Source: Burkholderiales bacterium RIFCSPHIGHO2_01_FULL_63_240 (GTDB lineage Bacteria > Pseudomonadota > Gammaproteobacteria > Burkholderiales > Burkholderiaceae_C). Taken from it: a DNA stretch of 64,000 nt. The stretch covers positions 248,001 through 312,000 of the forward strand of contig MERU01000006.1 in NCBI GenBank assembly GCA_001770725.1. Direction: 5' to 3'. The position numbers and the translations under genes are program-made. Below the pieces are notes generated by a model. The model was not told the origin of the DNA and searched no databases. It was given only the letters and a program-made list of their open reading frames with translations. Shown here one piece after another: positions 10,675-20,100 of this stretch (position 1 is its first letter; every line of letters begins with the position of its first letter).

Positions 10675-11082
10675 ATGGCCGGTGACGTCAAAGGTGAGCT
10701 GCAGGCGTACGACGACATCAACGTCACGCCCATGCTCGACCTCGCCTATGTGCTGCTGGTGGTCTTCATCATCATGACGACCGCCTCGGTGCAGGGCGTC
10801 AAGGTCAACAGCCCGCTCACGCAGGCCGCCAACAACCTGGCCAAGCCGCAGACCAAGGGCATCACCATCACGGCCGACGGTCAGGTCTACCTGGACGCCT
10901 ACCCGGTCAGCCTCGACGAGCTGCAAGCCAGCCTGGCCCAGCACAAGGCCGCCAACCCGGCGCTGCCCGTGGTGCTCAAGGCCGATGCCGCCGCCCAGTA
11001 CGACAAGGTCATGCAGGTGCTGGAGATCGCCAAGCGCCTGGACATCACCGAAATCGGCCTGGCCACCAAACGCGCGCAATGA
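10675..11082 (+). CDS. exbD: ExbD/TolR-type biopolymer transporter (first copy)
   Basis: A 135-residue protein beginning MAGDVKGEL, one base after the stop of the ExbB fusion, so the two are probably co-translated. It has the ExbD layout: a short cytoplasmic N-terminus with NVTPMLDLAYVLLVVFIIMT, whose Asp within the single membrane helix is the proton-carrying residue of ExbD/TolR. A periplasmic domain with GITITADGQVYLD and PVVLKADAAAQYDKVMQVL follows. It should assemble with ExbB in the inner membrane and drive the TonB-like protein. The usual length is about 140 residues. Confidence 0.9.
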   Translation: MAGDVKGELQAYDDINVTPMLDLAYVLLVVFIIMTTASVQGVKVNSPLTQAANNLAKPQTKGITITADGQVYLDAYPVSLDELQASLAQHKAANPALPVVLKADAAAQYDKVMQVLEIAKRLDITEIGLATKRAQ

Positions 11083-11099
11083 GGCAGTGAAGGCAGGCC

Positions 11100-11501
11100 A
11101 TGCAAGTCCAAGACGAAACCAAACCCTACGACAGCATCAACGTCACGCCGATGCTCGACCTGGCCTACGTGTTGCTGGTCGTCTTCATCCTGATGACGAC
11201 GGCGTCGGTGCAGGGCTTGAGCATCAGCATGCCCAAGCCCAGCAACACCCCCAGCACCGAAAAGCACGAGCTCAAGATCGTGCAGGTGATGCCTGGTGGG
11301 CAACTGCTGCTCAACGGCGTGCCCGTCACCGTGCAGCAACTTGAAAGCGAGTTGCTGCAAGCCAAGCAGCGCGACCCGAAGATGAGCGTGGCCATCAAGG
11401 GCGACGCCCGCTCGCACTACGCCGAGGTCGTCGCCGTGATCGACCTGTGCAACAAGCTGGAGGTGTCCATGGGCCTGGTCACCTCGCGCATCGGGACCTG
11501 A
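11100..11501 (+). CDS. exbD: ExbD/TolR-type biopolymer transporter (second copy)
   Basis: A 133-residue ExbD paralogue 17 bp after the first. The membrane segment is almost the same (NVTPMLDLAYVLLVVFILMT, with the conserved Asp) but the periplasmic half differs strongly, with LKIVQVMPGGQLLLNG and MSVAIKGDARSHYAEVV. Two non-identical ExbD genes after one ExbB suggest a heteromeric ExbD pair, as known for some TonB systems that carry ExbD1 and ExbD2. It is separated from the TonB-like gene by a single base. Confidence 0.9.
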   Translation: MQVQDETKPYDSINVTPMLDLAYVLLVVFILMTTASVQGLSISMPKPSNTPSTEKHELKIVQVMPGGQLLLNGVPVTVQQLESELLQAKQRDPKMSVAIKGDARSHYAEVVAVIDLCNKLEVSMGLVTSRIGT

Positions 11502-11502
11502 C

Positions 11503-12207
11503 ATGTCGCTCAACGCCTCCCACGACGACGATCAAAAGCCTGGCCTGGCACGCTTCATCGTGCCCGGTGGCATCACCCTGGGTCTGATCGGCGCGGCCGT
11601 TCTGGTCTACAGCCTCATGGGTTCCGGCCCCACCGCACCCAAGCGGCAGACCGTCAAGATCGCGGTGCTGCCCGACACGCCCCCACCGCCGCCACCGCCC
11701 AAGCCTGAGAAGCCGCCCGAGCCCAAGCCACAAGAGAACACCCCTCAGCCGCAAGACCAGCCCAAGGTGGCCGAAGCCCCGCCTGAGGCGCAGCAGCTGA
11801 AGATGGAGGGCGCCGCCGGCGACGGCCCCAGCGCCTTCTCGGCCGGCAGCGTCAGCAGCGACTACAAGGGCGGCGCCATCGGCGCTGGCAACGGGGCCTC
11901 GAGCCCGTCGGCAGGCGATCGGGCCAAATTCAACTTCTACGCCAAGAGTGCGCAGCAGCTCTTGCGCGCCGAGCTCGATCGAACCCTGGCTCGCGACGTC
12001 ATCCGCCTGGGCGCTCGCCTGCAGATCTGGATCGATGCAACCGGTCGCATCGACCGCTACGAAATCGGCGGCCTCAGCGACGCCGCAGCACAAAGCCAGG
12101 TTCGCGCCGCGATGCAGGACATCAGCAAAGGCTTTCGGCTCGTGCCGCCAGCGGGCCTGCCTCAGCCGCTGGAGATGCGCCTGTCCGTGAACCCGCTCAA
12201 CGGTTGA
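11503..12207 (+). CDS. TonB-like energy transducer
   Basis: A 234-residue protein with a short charged N-terminus, one membrane segment (about residues 18-40, FIVPGGITLGLIGAAVLVYS), and a proline-rich spacer (about 58-95) with runs of P and K-P/E-P repeats. The C-terminal domain of about 90 residues (RDVIRLGARLQIWIDATG, FRLVPPAGLPQPLEMRL) resembles the TonB C-terminal fold. This is the classic TonB layout, reaching across the periplasm to an outer-membrane partner. Its position after ExbB-ExbD-ExbD supports the assignment. The outer-membrane partner could be an unseen TpsB/receptor upstream or the porin that follows. Confidence 0.8.
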   Translation: MSLNASHDDDQKPGLARFIVPGGITLGLIGAAVLVYSLMGSGPTAPKRQTVKIAVLPDTPPPPPPPKPEKPPEPKPQENTPQPQDQPKVAEAPPEAQQLKMEGAAGDGPSAFSAGSVSSDYKGGAIGAGNGASSPSAGDRAKFNFYAKSAQQLLRAELDRTLARDVIRLGARLQIWIDATGRIDRYEIGGLSDAAAQSQVRAAMQDISKGFRLVPPAGLPQPLEMRLSVNPLNG

Positions 12208-12245
12208 GTGCCAACCTGAACCACCTCCCTGAACGATTGATCACC

Positions 12246-13994
12246 ATGCCTGAAGTCATCTCCCCCCGTCGCCTCGGCATGAGGCCCATCACCGTGGCGG
12301 CGGCCCTGCTGTGCGGCCTGTTGTCTGCCCCGGCCGTGGCCAATGAGCGGGCCGAGCTCGAGCGCCTGCGTGGCACCACGCTCAACCTCATCAAGCTGTT
12401 GGTCGATGGCGGCCTGCTGTCTCAGGAGAAGGCCGATCAGTTGGTCAAGCAGGCCCAGCAAGACGCCGCACCAGCCGACGCCGCAGCGGCGCAGCAAGCT
12501 GCTCCTGCTCCCGCCACGGCTGGGGCCCCGCGCGGCGGCGTCATCCGCGTGCCCTACGTGCCGGAGTCCTTGCGCAACCAGATGCGCGACGAGATCAAGC
12601 AAGAGGTGCTCAACCAGGCTCGCTCCGAGCGTTGGGGCGAGCCGGGTGCGCTGCCCGCATGGGCTCGGCGCATCAACTTCGAAGGCGATGTGCGCTTTCG
12701 CCTGCAGTCCGAGGACTGGGACCGCCGCAACGTCTCGGCTGCCGAAGGCGAGGGCCTGGCGTTCCAGAACGACGCCGCCTACGAAGGCCCCATCGCCTGG
12801 GCTCCTGACCTGACCAACACCCAGGACCGCCGCGACCGCATGACCCTGCGCGCCCGCTTCGGCCTGACCAGCGACCTGGCCTTCGGCTTCAAGACCGGCC
12901 TGCGCCTGAGCACCGGCAACGCACAAGCGGTGTCGACCTCGCAGACCCTGGGAGGAAGCAATGGCAACTTCAGCAAGTACAGCGTTTTGCTTGACCGCGC
13001 CTGGATTCAATGGACGCCTTACCAACCTGACGTCACCGCGATCGTGGGGCGATTCAGCAGCCCCTATTTCGGTGGCGACCTCATCTGGCCCGACGACATG
13101 AACTTCGATGGCGTGGCGATCAAGGCCAACCACGCGTTCAACGACGCCAACAAGGTGTTCGTCAATGCCGGGGCGTTTCCGCTCAGCGAGTTCCAAAGCG
13201 ATGCAGCCGACGCCTGGCTGTATGGCGCTCAGGTGGGCGCCATCTTCAAGCCCGACGCCAACAGCCAGTTCGACATCGGCCTGGGCTACTACGACTTCAA
13301 CAACATCGAAGGCAACTTCGATCCGATGTACCGGGACACGGCCAACACCTTCGGTGCGGCCGACAAGAGCTACCTCTCCAGCGAGTACAAGAAAGCCGTT
13401 CGCCAACGGGGCAACACGCTCATCCGCATCAACCAGCCTGTGGCGGCGGCTGGCTCGGCCACGGCGGTGGCGCCCGTGTGGGGCCTGGCCAGCAAGTTCA
13501 GGCCTTTGACTTTGAGCGCTGCCTACAACCACCAGGGCTTCGAAGGGTTGAACATTCGCATCAGCGCGGATTTCATCAACAACACGGCTTTCAGCCAGGC
13601 CGACATCCGCCGCCGCGCCCAACCGGGTGCGAACATCGATCTGGCCAAGAAGACGCACGCCTGGCAGGCGCGCGCACAAATCGGCTCGACCAAGCAGGAG
13701 CTGCTGGGCGACTGGTCGGCGTACCTGGGCTGGCGCCGCTTCGAGCGCGACGCCTGGGTTGACGCTTTCACGGACACCACCTGGCACCTGGGCGGCACCA
13801 ACTACGTCGGCTGGACGCTGGGCGGGTCCTACTACGTTGGCCCGCGCACCTCCCTGGGCGCGCGCGTGACCAGCACCCGCAACCTCACAGATGGCCGCAC
13901 CGAGACCCTCAGTGGCGGGGCTGAAGTGCCCAACCTCAGCAGCATCCGTCAGCGCGTCGACGTGCTGCAGGTGGAGCTGAATTCGCGTTTCTGA
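12246..13994 (+). CDS. Putative outer-membrane porin (Porin_5-like)
   Basis: A 582-residue protein with a signal peptide of about 31 residues ending APAVA. The mature N-terminus is helical (LRGTTLNLIKLLVDGGLLS, then EKADQLVKQ), typical of the 'putative porin' family in which a short coiled region precedes a beta-barrel. The barrel part has alternating strands rich in aromatic residues and Asn/Asp turns (RFRLQSEDWDRR, LGYYDFNNIEGNFDP, YLGWRRFERDAW) and ends in a C-terminal Phe (NSRF), the outer-membrane insertion signal. I chose the ATG at 12246 because it gives a clean signal peptide. It may be the outer-membrane partner of the ExbB/ExbD/TonB set or a companion channel. Confidence 0.75.
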   Translation: MPEVISPRRLGMRPITVAAALLCGLLSAPAVANERAELERLRGTTLNLIKLLVDGGLLSQEKADQLVKQAQQDAAPADAAAAQQAAPAPATAGAPRGGVIRVPYVPESLRNQMRDEIKQEVLNQARSERWGEPGALPAWARRINFEGDVRFRLQSEDWDRRNVSAAEGEGLAFQNDAAYEGPIAWAPDLTNTQDRRDRMTLRARFGLTSDLAFGFKTGLRLSTGNAQAVSTSQTLGGSNGNFSKYSVLLDRAWIQWTPYQPDVTAIVGRFSSPYFGGDLIWPDDMNFDGVAIKANHAFNDANKVFVNAGAFPLSEFQSDAADAWLYGAQVGAIFKPDANSQFDIGLGYYDFNNIEGNFDPMYRDTANTFGAADKSYLSSEYKKAVRQRGNTLIRINQPVAAAGSATAVAPVWGLASKFRPLTLSAAYNHQGFEGLNIRISADFINNTAFSQADIRRRAQPGANIDLAKKTHAWQARAQIGSTKQELLGDWSAYLGWRRFERDAWVDAFTDTTWHLGGTNYVGWTLGGSYYVGPRTSLGARVTSTRNLTDGRTETLSGGAEVPNLSSIRQRVDVLQVELNSRF

Positions 13995-14007
13995 TCGGAG
14001 CCTGCTC

Positions 14008-14676
14008 ATGAACGCAACCCCACATCGTGTCGATGTCAAACGGGCAGGCCCGGGCTTGATCGCCTGGCTGCTGCTGGCGTCCTGCGTGCTGGCCTCACCC
14101 AGCTGGGCCCAGGACAAGGGCAGTCGCGAAAAGGAGGCGCTGCGCCGCGCGCAACTGGCGCTGCGGGCCGCGCAGGACGAGGTTGCCACCCTTCAGCGGG
14201 AGCGGGCACTTTGCAGCACGGAGAGAGAAGCCGCGCTCAAGGAAAAGGCCGAGGCACAGAAGTCTTCGGGCTTGTTGGCCAGTGTCCAGGCTCAGTCGCG
14301 TCAATCACAAGGGCGCGTCAAGCAACTCGAAGGCGAGCTCGAGGCCCTGCAGCAGCAACTGGCGCAGCTCAAGGACCAGCAGGCCCTGCAAGCCAAGGAA
14401 CTGGCCGAGGGCCAGCGCAGCATGCGCTCGATCAGCCAGTTGCTCGAAGCCAGCCAGCAACGCCAGCGCATCCTGCAAGAGCGCAACCAGCAGCTCTACG
14501 AAACGGGGGTGGCCGTGGTGGAGATGTACCGCAGCCGCAAGCCCGCCGAAACCGCTGCACAACAGGCGGTGGTGCTGGGCTTTGGCTTGGTGGACGTCGA
14601 GAACATCAGCGAAAAATGGCTGGACCGGCTCAACGCGGCGCGCTTTTTCCAGCAGGACCGCCTCACGTCGCCGTGA
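14008..14676 (+). CDS. Exported coiled-coil protein of unknown function
   Basis: A 222-residue protein with an N-terminal signal sequence or anchor (LIAWLLLASCVLASPSWAQ) followed by a long Glu/Gln/Ala/Arg/Leu heptad region (about residues 40-165), which predicts a parallel coiled coil. A small globular tail contains VLGFGLVDVENISEKWLDRLNAA. It starts 13 bp after the porin stop, so it is likely in the same operon. I do not recognise a named family. A periplasmic scaffold or clamp for the exoprotein machinery is a reasonable guess only. Confidence 0.7.
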   Translation: MNATPHRVDVKRAGPGLIAWLLLASCVLASPSWAQDKGSREKEALRRAQLALRAAQDEVATLQRERALCSTEREAALKEKAEAQKSSGLLASVQAQSRQSQGRVKQLEGELEALQQQLAQLKDQQALQAKELAEGQRSMRSISQLLEASQQRQRILQERNQQLYETGVAVVEMYRSRKPAETAAQQAVVLGFGLVDVENISEKWLDRLNAARFFQQDRLTSP

Positions 14677-14729
14677 CGACCTGATGCAATGGGCTATGCA
14701 GGCTCCTCGGGTCGGCGCAGAATGGGCCC

Positions 14730-15092
14730 ATGCCAGTCACCTTCAAATCCCAAGCCACGGGCAACCTCGTGATGCTGTCGGCCCACGCCGAGGCCCTGCT
14801 GAAACTGCTGGGCAAAACCGCCGTGGAGCCGGGCATCCTGGAGGTGGCCGACATGTCCCACGCACTGGCCACTCTCCGGGCGCTCGACCCGGATCAGCTG
14901 CCAGATGCAGCCGTGGCGCCCGCCTTGCCCGAGTCCTCGCAGGCGAGTGACGGCACGCAGGCGGCTCAGGATGACAAGCCCTCCGTGGGCTTCCAGGACG
15001 AGCCCGTCAGCCTGCGCCAGCGCGCCGCGCCCTTCATCCGCCTGATCGAGCAGGCCCAGGCCGGCAACAAGCCCATCGTCTGGGGCGTCTGA
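14730..15092 (+). CDS. DUF1840-family protein
   Basis: A 120-residue cytoplasmic protein without signal peptide. The N-terminal half (PVTFKSQATGNLVMLSAHAEALLKLLG) followed by a conserved Pro-Gly-Ile motif is the pattern of DUF1840, a small family common in Burkholderiales. The C-terminal third holds a Pro/Gln-rich linker and a helical end (LRQRAAPFIRLIEQAQAG). Function is unknown. It stands 53 bp after the coiled-coil gene and just before the histidine phosphatase; nothing links it to either neighbour. Confidence 0.75.
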   Translation: MPVTFKSQATGNLVMLSAHAEALLKLLGKTAVEPGILEVADMSHALATLRALDPDQLPDAAVAPALPESSQASDGTQAAQDDKPSVGFQDEPVSLRQRAAPFIRLIEQAQAGNKPIVWGV

Positions 15093-15140
15093 AAACCCGG
15101 CGTCTTGTGCGGTGCAGCATGCCTGGTGCATGATGCCGGC

Positions 15141-15809
15141 ATGACCGACGCCGTCACCCGCCTCATCGCCGTTCGCCATGGCGAAACCGCCTGGAACCGC
15201 GAGTCCCGCATCCAGGGCCACACCGACATCCCGCTCAACGACATCGGCCTCTGGCAGGCCGACCGGGTGGGCGCGGCGGTGGCGCAGGAAGGCATCCAGG
15301 CCATCTACAGCAGCGACTTGCAGCGTGCGCACCTCACGGCCCAGTCCATCGCGCGTGCGGCAGGGGTGACGGTGCGGCTGGAAGAGCACCTGCGCGAGCG
15401 CCACTTCGGCGAGCTCGAAGGCCTCACGCACGACGAAATCCACACCCGCTGGCCCGAGCAGGCCCGCCGCTGGAAGCAGCGTGACCCGGCCTACGGCCCC
15501 TTGGGCGGCGAGACCCTCACCGAGTTCTACGAGCGCTGCGTCGGCACCCTGACGCGCCTGGCGCAACGCCACCTGGGCCAGACCATCGTCGTCGTGGCCC
15601 ATGGCGGCGTGCTCGATTGCTTCTACCGCGCGGCCAATGGCATCGAGCTGACGGCGCCGCGCAGCTGGACCATCGGCAACGCGACCATCAACCGCCTGCT
15701 CTACAGCCCCGATGGCCTGACCATGGTCGGCTGGGCCGACGACGGCCACCTGGCAGCCAGCGGCGGCGTGCTCGACGAGTCTTCCGACGGCGCATTGGCC
15801 CCAGCCTGA
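15141..15809 (+). CDS. Histidine phosphatase family protein (phosphoglycerate-mutase-like)
   Basis: A 222-residue cytoplasmic protein. The catalytic RHGE motif is at residues 12-15 (His13 is the phospho-acceptor), followed by the family segments SRIQGHTDIPLN, SSDLQRAHLTAQSI and ERHFGELEGL, with the second catalytic His at about 154 (VVAHGGVLD). This is the layout of the cobC/gpmB-type branch, which dephosphorylates small phosphate esters; the substrate cannot be read from sequence. I chose ATG 15141 because it puts the conserved core near the N-terminus. The stop codon lies in the loop of a terminator hairpin. Confidence 0.9.
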   Translation: MTDAVTRLIAVRHGETAWNRESRIQGHTDIPLNDIGLWQADRVGAAVAQEGIQAIYSSDLQRAHLTAQSIARAAGVTVRLEEHLRERHFGELEGLTHDEIHTRWPEQARRWKQRDPAYGPLGGETLTEFYERCVGTLTRLAQRHLGQTIVVVAHGGVLDCFYRAANGIELTAPRSWTIGNATINRLLYSPDGLTMVGWADDGHLAASGGVLDESSDGALAPA

Positions 15810-15821
15810 GGCGGGGCTTTT
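15798..15821 (+). terminator. Rho-independent terminator overlapping a stop codon
   Basis: GCCCC (15798-15802) pairs with GGGGC (15813-15817). Inside it GCC pairs with GGC around the TGA stop codon of the histidine phosphatase, and TTTT follows. It separates that gene from the efflux operon. Confidence 0.7.
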
Positions 15822-15875
15822 CCGCCCGACTTCACAAACCCTCTGCAATTCATGGGTATATTGGCGGGCCAACAA

Positions 15876-15887
15876 TTGACTAGGCAA
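15876..15887. promoter_or_regulatory. Candidate MarR-type operator before the RND operon
   Basis: TTGACTAGGCAA is an imperfect palindrome centred on CTAG (5 of 6 base pairs), 18 bp before the start codon of the adaptor gene. It resembles MarR-family sites of the type TTGCCTAGGCAA. No regulator gene is adjacent, so this is a suggestion only. Confidence 0.3.
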
Positions 15888-15905
15888 GTATTTGTCGAGG
15901 TGACC

Positions 15906-17159
15906 ATGACGCGACGTTTGGGCATGTGGGTGTCTCTGGTGGCTGCTGCCGCCTTGTTCTCGGGTTGCAGCAAGCAGGACGGGGCCCAGCCAGCGGCCGC
16001 CGGTGCGGCGCCGCCAGCGCTGCCGGTCGGGGTGGTCACCGTGCAACCCGGTGAGGTGCCCCTGATGGCCGAGCTGCCTGGCCGCCTCGAGGCCTTGCGC
16101 ACCGCCCAGGTCCGCGCCCGGGTGGCCGGCATCCTGCAAAAGCGCCTGTTCACCGAAGGCGCCGACGTCAAGGCCGGCCAACCCCTGTTCCAGATCGATG
16201 CGGCCACCTTCCAGGCTGCGGCCGAAAGCGCCCAGGCCACGCTGGCCCGCGCCGAAGCCAACCTGGCCCAGACCACGGCCCTGGTGCAGCGCTACGAGCC
16301 GCTGCAGGCCGCCAAGGCCATCAGCCCGCAGGAATTCCTCAACGCGCAGGTGAGCCAGCGCGCCGCCCAGGCCGATGTGGCCGCCGCCAAGGCCGCGCTG
16401 CAGACCGCGCGCATCAACCTGGGCTACGCCAGCGTCACGGCGCCCATCTCCGGCCGCATCGGCCGCGCCCTGGTCACCGAAGGCGCGCTGGTGGGGCAGG
16501 GCGAGGCCACCCAGTTGGCGCTCATCCAGCAGATCCACCCGCTGTACGTGAACTTCACCCAGTCGGCCACCGACGTGCTCAAGCTGCGCCAGGCCTTGCA
16601 GGCCGGTGCCATCAAGAAGGCCGGCGCCAACGCCGCCGAGGTGCGCGTGGTGCTCGACGATGGCCGCGAGTACCCGATGCCCGGCCGCCTGCTGTTCGCC
16701 GACCTGAGCGTTGACAGCACCTCGGGCCAGGTCTCGCTGCGCGCCGAGCTGCCCAACCCGCAAGGCCTGCTGCTGCCCGGCATGTACGTGCGCGTGCGAC
16801 TGGAGCAGGCACAGGTCGATGGCGGCGTGCTGCTGCCCCAGCAGGCTGTGACGCGTGGCGCCCAGGCCGACACGGTGCTGGTGGTGGCGCAGGACGGCTC
16901 GGTGGCGCCTCGCCCCGTCAAGCTCGGTGGCGCGCGCGGCAACCAGTGGGTCGTGCTCGGTGGCCTGCAGGCTGGCGAGCAGGTCATGGTCGACGGCTTC
17001 CAGAAGTTCCAGATGGCCGGCGGCAAGGGCCCGGTGAAGGCGGTGCCATGGCAGGCGCCGCCGGTGGGTGCCGGCATGGGCTCGGGGGATGCCGCTTCCT
17101 CTGCGGCCTCCGCACCAGCATCTGCCCCCGCTGCCCCGGCCGCAGCCGCCTCTCGCTGA
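15906..17159 (+). CDS. RND efflux periplasmic adaptor (AcrA/MexA family)
   Basis: A 417-residue lipoprotein. The signal peptide ends in a lipobox with Cys21 (ALFSGC), so it is anchored in the inner membrane facing the periplasm. The core shows the membrane-fusion-protein order: barrel-sandwich half (VRARVAGILQKRLFTEGADVKAGQPLFQID), alpha-hairpin with Ala/Gln/Glu repeats (about 105-185), second lipoyl half (APISGRIGRALVTEGALVGQG) and beta-barrel. It ends in an Ala/Pro tail. It links the permease to the outer-membrane channel encoded next. I chose ATG 15906, which follows GAGG, over an upstream in-frame start because it gives the lipoprotein signal. Confidence 0.95.
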   Translation: MTRRLGMWVSLVAAAALFSGCSKQDGAQPAAAGAAPPALPVGVVTVQPGEVPLMAELPGRLEALRTAQVRARVAGILQKRLFTEGADVKAGQPLFQIDAATFQAAAESAQATLARAEANLAQTTALVQRYEPLQAAKAISPQEFLNAQVSQRAAQADVAAAKAALQTARINLGYASVTAPISGRIGRALVTEGALVGQGEATQLALIQQIHPLYVNFTQSATDVLKLRQALQAGAIKKAGANAAEVRVVLDDGREYPMPGRLLFADLSVDSTSGQVSLRAELPNPQGLLLPGMYVRVRLEQAQVDGGVLLPQQAVTRGAQADTVLVVAQDGSVAPRPVKLGGARGNQWVVLGGLQAGEQVMVDGFQKFQMAGGKGPVKAVPWQAPPVGAGMGSGDAASSAASAPASAPAAPAAAASR

Positions 17160-17172
17160 ACGGGGGCCTCGC

Positions 17173-20100
17173 ATGCCACGCTTTTTCATCGACCGCCCCA
17201 TCTTCGCGTGGGTGATCGCGCTGTTCATCCTCGTCTTCGGCGGGGTGGCCATCACGCAGTTGCCGATCTCGCAGTACCCCAACGTGGCACCGCCCGCGGT
17301 GGTCATCAGCGCCACCTACCCCGGCGCCTCGGCCCGCACGCTCGACGATGCCGTCGTCAGCGTGATCGAGCAGGAGCTCAACGGAGCGCCCGGGCTGGCC
17401 TACATGGAATCGGTCAGCCAGGCCAACGGCACGGCGCAGATCACCGTCACCTTCGAGACCGGCACCAACATCGACCTGGCCCAGGTCGAGGTGCAGAACC
17501 GCCTCTCGCGCGCCACGCCACGCCTGCCCTCGGCGGTGACGCAGCAGGGCGTGAAGGTCGACAAGTCGCGCAGCAACTTCCTGATGTTCGTGATGCTGTC
17601 GTCGACCAACCCGGCCTACGACCCGATCGCGCTGGGCGACTACGCCTCGCGCAACGTCGTGCCCGAGATGCAGCGCGTGCCGGGCATCGGCCAGGCACAG
17701 CTCTTCGGCACCGAGCGCGCCATGCGCATCTGGGTGGACCCGGCCAAGCTGGTGTCGTTCGGCTTGAGCGTGGCCGACGTCAACAGCGCCATCCGCGCAC
17801 AGAACGCGCTGGTGCCCGCTGGCGGCATCGGTGACCGCCCGAACCTGATCGACCAGACCATGTCGGCCACGGTGGTGGTCAACGGGCAGTTCACCAAGGT
17901 CGAGCAGTTCGGCGCCATCGTGCTGCGCGCCAAGGCCGATGGCTCCACCGTGCGCCTGCGCGACGTGGCCCGCATCGAGCTGGGCGCCCAGACTTACGGC
18001 ACCTACGCGCGCCTGAACGGCAAGCAGTCCGCCGGCATCGGCCTGCAGCTCTCGCCCACCGGCAACGCGCTGGCCACCGCCGAGGCCGTGCGCAAGCGCC
18101 TCGACGAGCTGCGCCGCTACTTCCCGCCAGGGGTGGATTACTCCGTGCCCTATGACACCTCGGGCTTCATCGCGATCTCGATCGAGCAGGTGGTGCACAC
18201 CCTCATCGAGGCCGTGGTGCTCGTGTTCCTGGTGATGTACCTGTTCCTGCAGAACATCCGCTACACCCTGATCCCGACCCTGGTGGTGCCGGTGGCGCTG
18301 CTGGGCACCTTCGGGGTCATGTTGGCGGCGGGTTTCTCCATCAACGTGCTGACCATGTTCGGCATGGTGCTGGCCATCGGCATCCTGGTGGACGACGCCA
18401 TCGTGGTGGTCGAGAACGTCGAGCGCATCATGGCCGAAGAGGGCCTGAGCCCCCTGGAGGCCACGCGCAAGGCCATGGGCCAGATCAGTGGCGCCATCGT
18501 GGGCATCACGGTGGTGCTGGTGTCGGTCTTCATCCCGATGGCCTTCTTCTCGGGCTCGGTGGGCAACATCTACCGGCAGTTCTCGCTGTCGATGGTGGCC
18601 TCGATGCTGTTCTCGGCCTTCCTGGCGCTGTCGCTCACGCCCGCCTTGTGCGCCACGCTGCTCAAGCCGGTGGCACACGACCACCATGAAAAGCGCGGCT
18701 TCTTCGGCTGGTTCAATCGCTTCTTCAAGTCGACCACGCATGGCTACGAAAGCTGGGCTGGCAAGCTGGTGCACCGTGGTGGCCGCGTGCTGCTGATCTA
18801 CGTTGCCATCATCGCGGTGGTGGGCTGGCTGTACGTGCGCATGCCGTCTTCCTTCCTGCCCAGCGAAGACCAGGGCAACCTGATCGTCAACATCCAGCTG
18901 CCGCCGGGTGCCACGAGCAACCGCACCGAGCAGGTGGTCAAGCAGGTCGAGGACTGGTTCCTCAAGCAGCCGCAGGTGCAGTCCATCGTCGGCGTGGTGG
19001 GCTTCAGCTTCTCGGGCACGGGCCAGAACGCGGCGCTGGGCTTTGTGACCCTCAAGGACTGGCACGAGCGGCCCGGTGCCGAAAACTCGGCGCAGGCGCT
19101 GGTGGGCCGTGCGTTCGCGGGCCTGGGCGGCATCCGCGATGCGTTCATCTTCCCGCTCAACCCGCCGGCCATCCGCGAACTGGGCAACGCCACGGGCTTT
19201 GCCGTGCGCATCCAGGACCGCGCCGGCCTGGGCCCCGATGCATTGCTGGCCGCGCGCAACCAGGTGCTGGGCATGGCCATGAAGAACCCGGTGCTCACCG
19301 GCGTTCGGCCCGATGGCCTGGAAGACGCGCCCCAGCTGCAGGTGGACATCGACCGCGAGAAAGCCGCGGCCCTGGGCGTGGGGTTTGACGCCATCAGCAC
19401 GGCGCTGGGCTCTTCGCTGGGCTCGTCCTACCTCAACGACTTCCCCAACGCCGGCCGCATGCAGCGCGTGGTGGTGCAGGCCGACGCGAAGGACCGCATG
19501 CAGCCCGAGCAGATCCTGCAGCTCAACGTGGTCAACACCAGTGGCCAAAGCGTGCCGCTGTCGGCCTTCGCCAGCACGCGCTGGATCAAGGGCCAGATGC
19601 AGGCGGTGCGCTACAACGGCTACCCGGCCATGCGCATCTCGGGGGACGCGGCGGCGGGTTACTCCACCGGCCAGGCCATGGCCGAGATCGAAAAGATCGC
19701 CAAGCAGCTGCCGGCCGGCATCGGCATCGAGTGGACCGGTCTGTCGCGCGAGGAAAAGCTCTCCGGCTCTCAGGCCACGATGCTGCTGGCCTTCTCGCTG
19801 CTGGCGGTGTTCCTGTGCCTGGCTGCGTTGTACGAGAGCTGGTCGATCCCGATGGCCGTGCTGCTGGTGGTGCCGCTGGGCATCTTCGGGGCGCTGCTGG
19901 GGGCGCTGCTGGGTGCCATGCCCAACGACGTGTACTTCAAGGTCGGCCTCATCACGGTGATGGGCCTGTCGGCGAAGAACGCCATCCTGATCATCGAGTT
20001 CGCCAAGGAGCTCCAGGAAAAAGGCATGGGCCTGTTCGAGGCCACCCTGCAGGCCTGCCACCTGCGTTTTCGTCCGATCATCATGACCTCGCTGGCCTTC

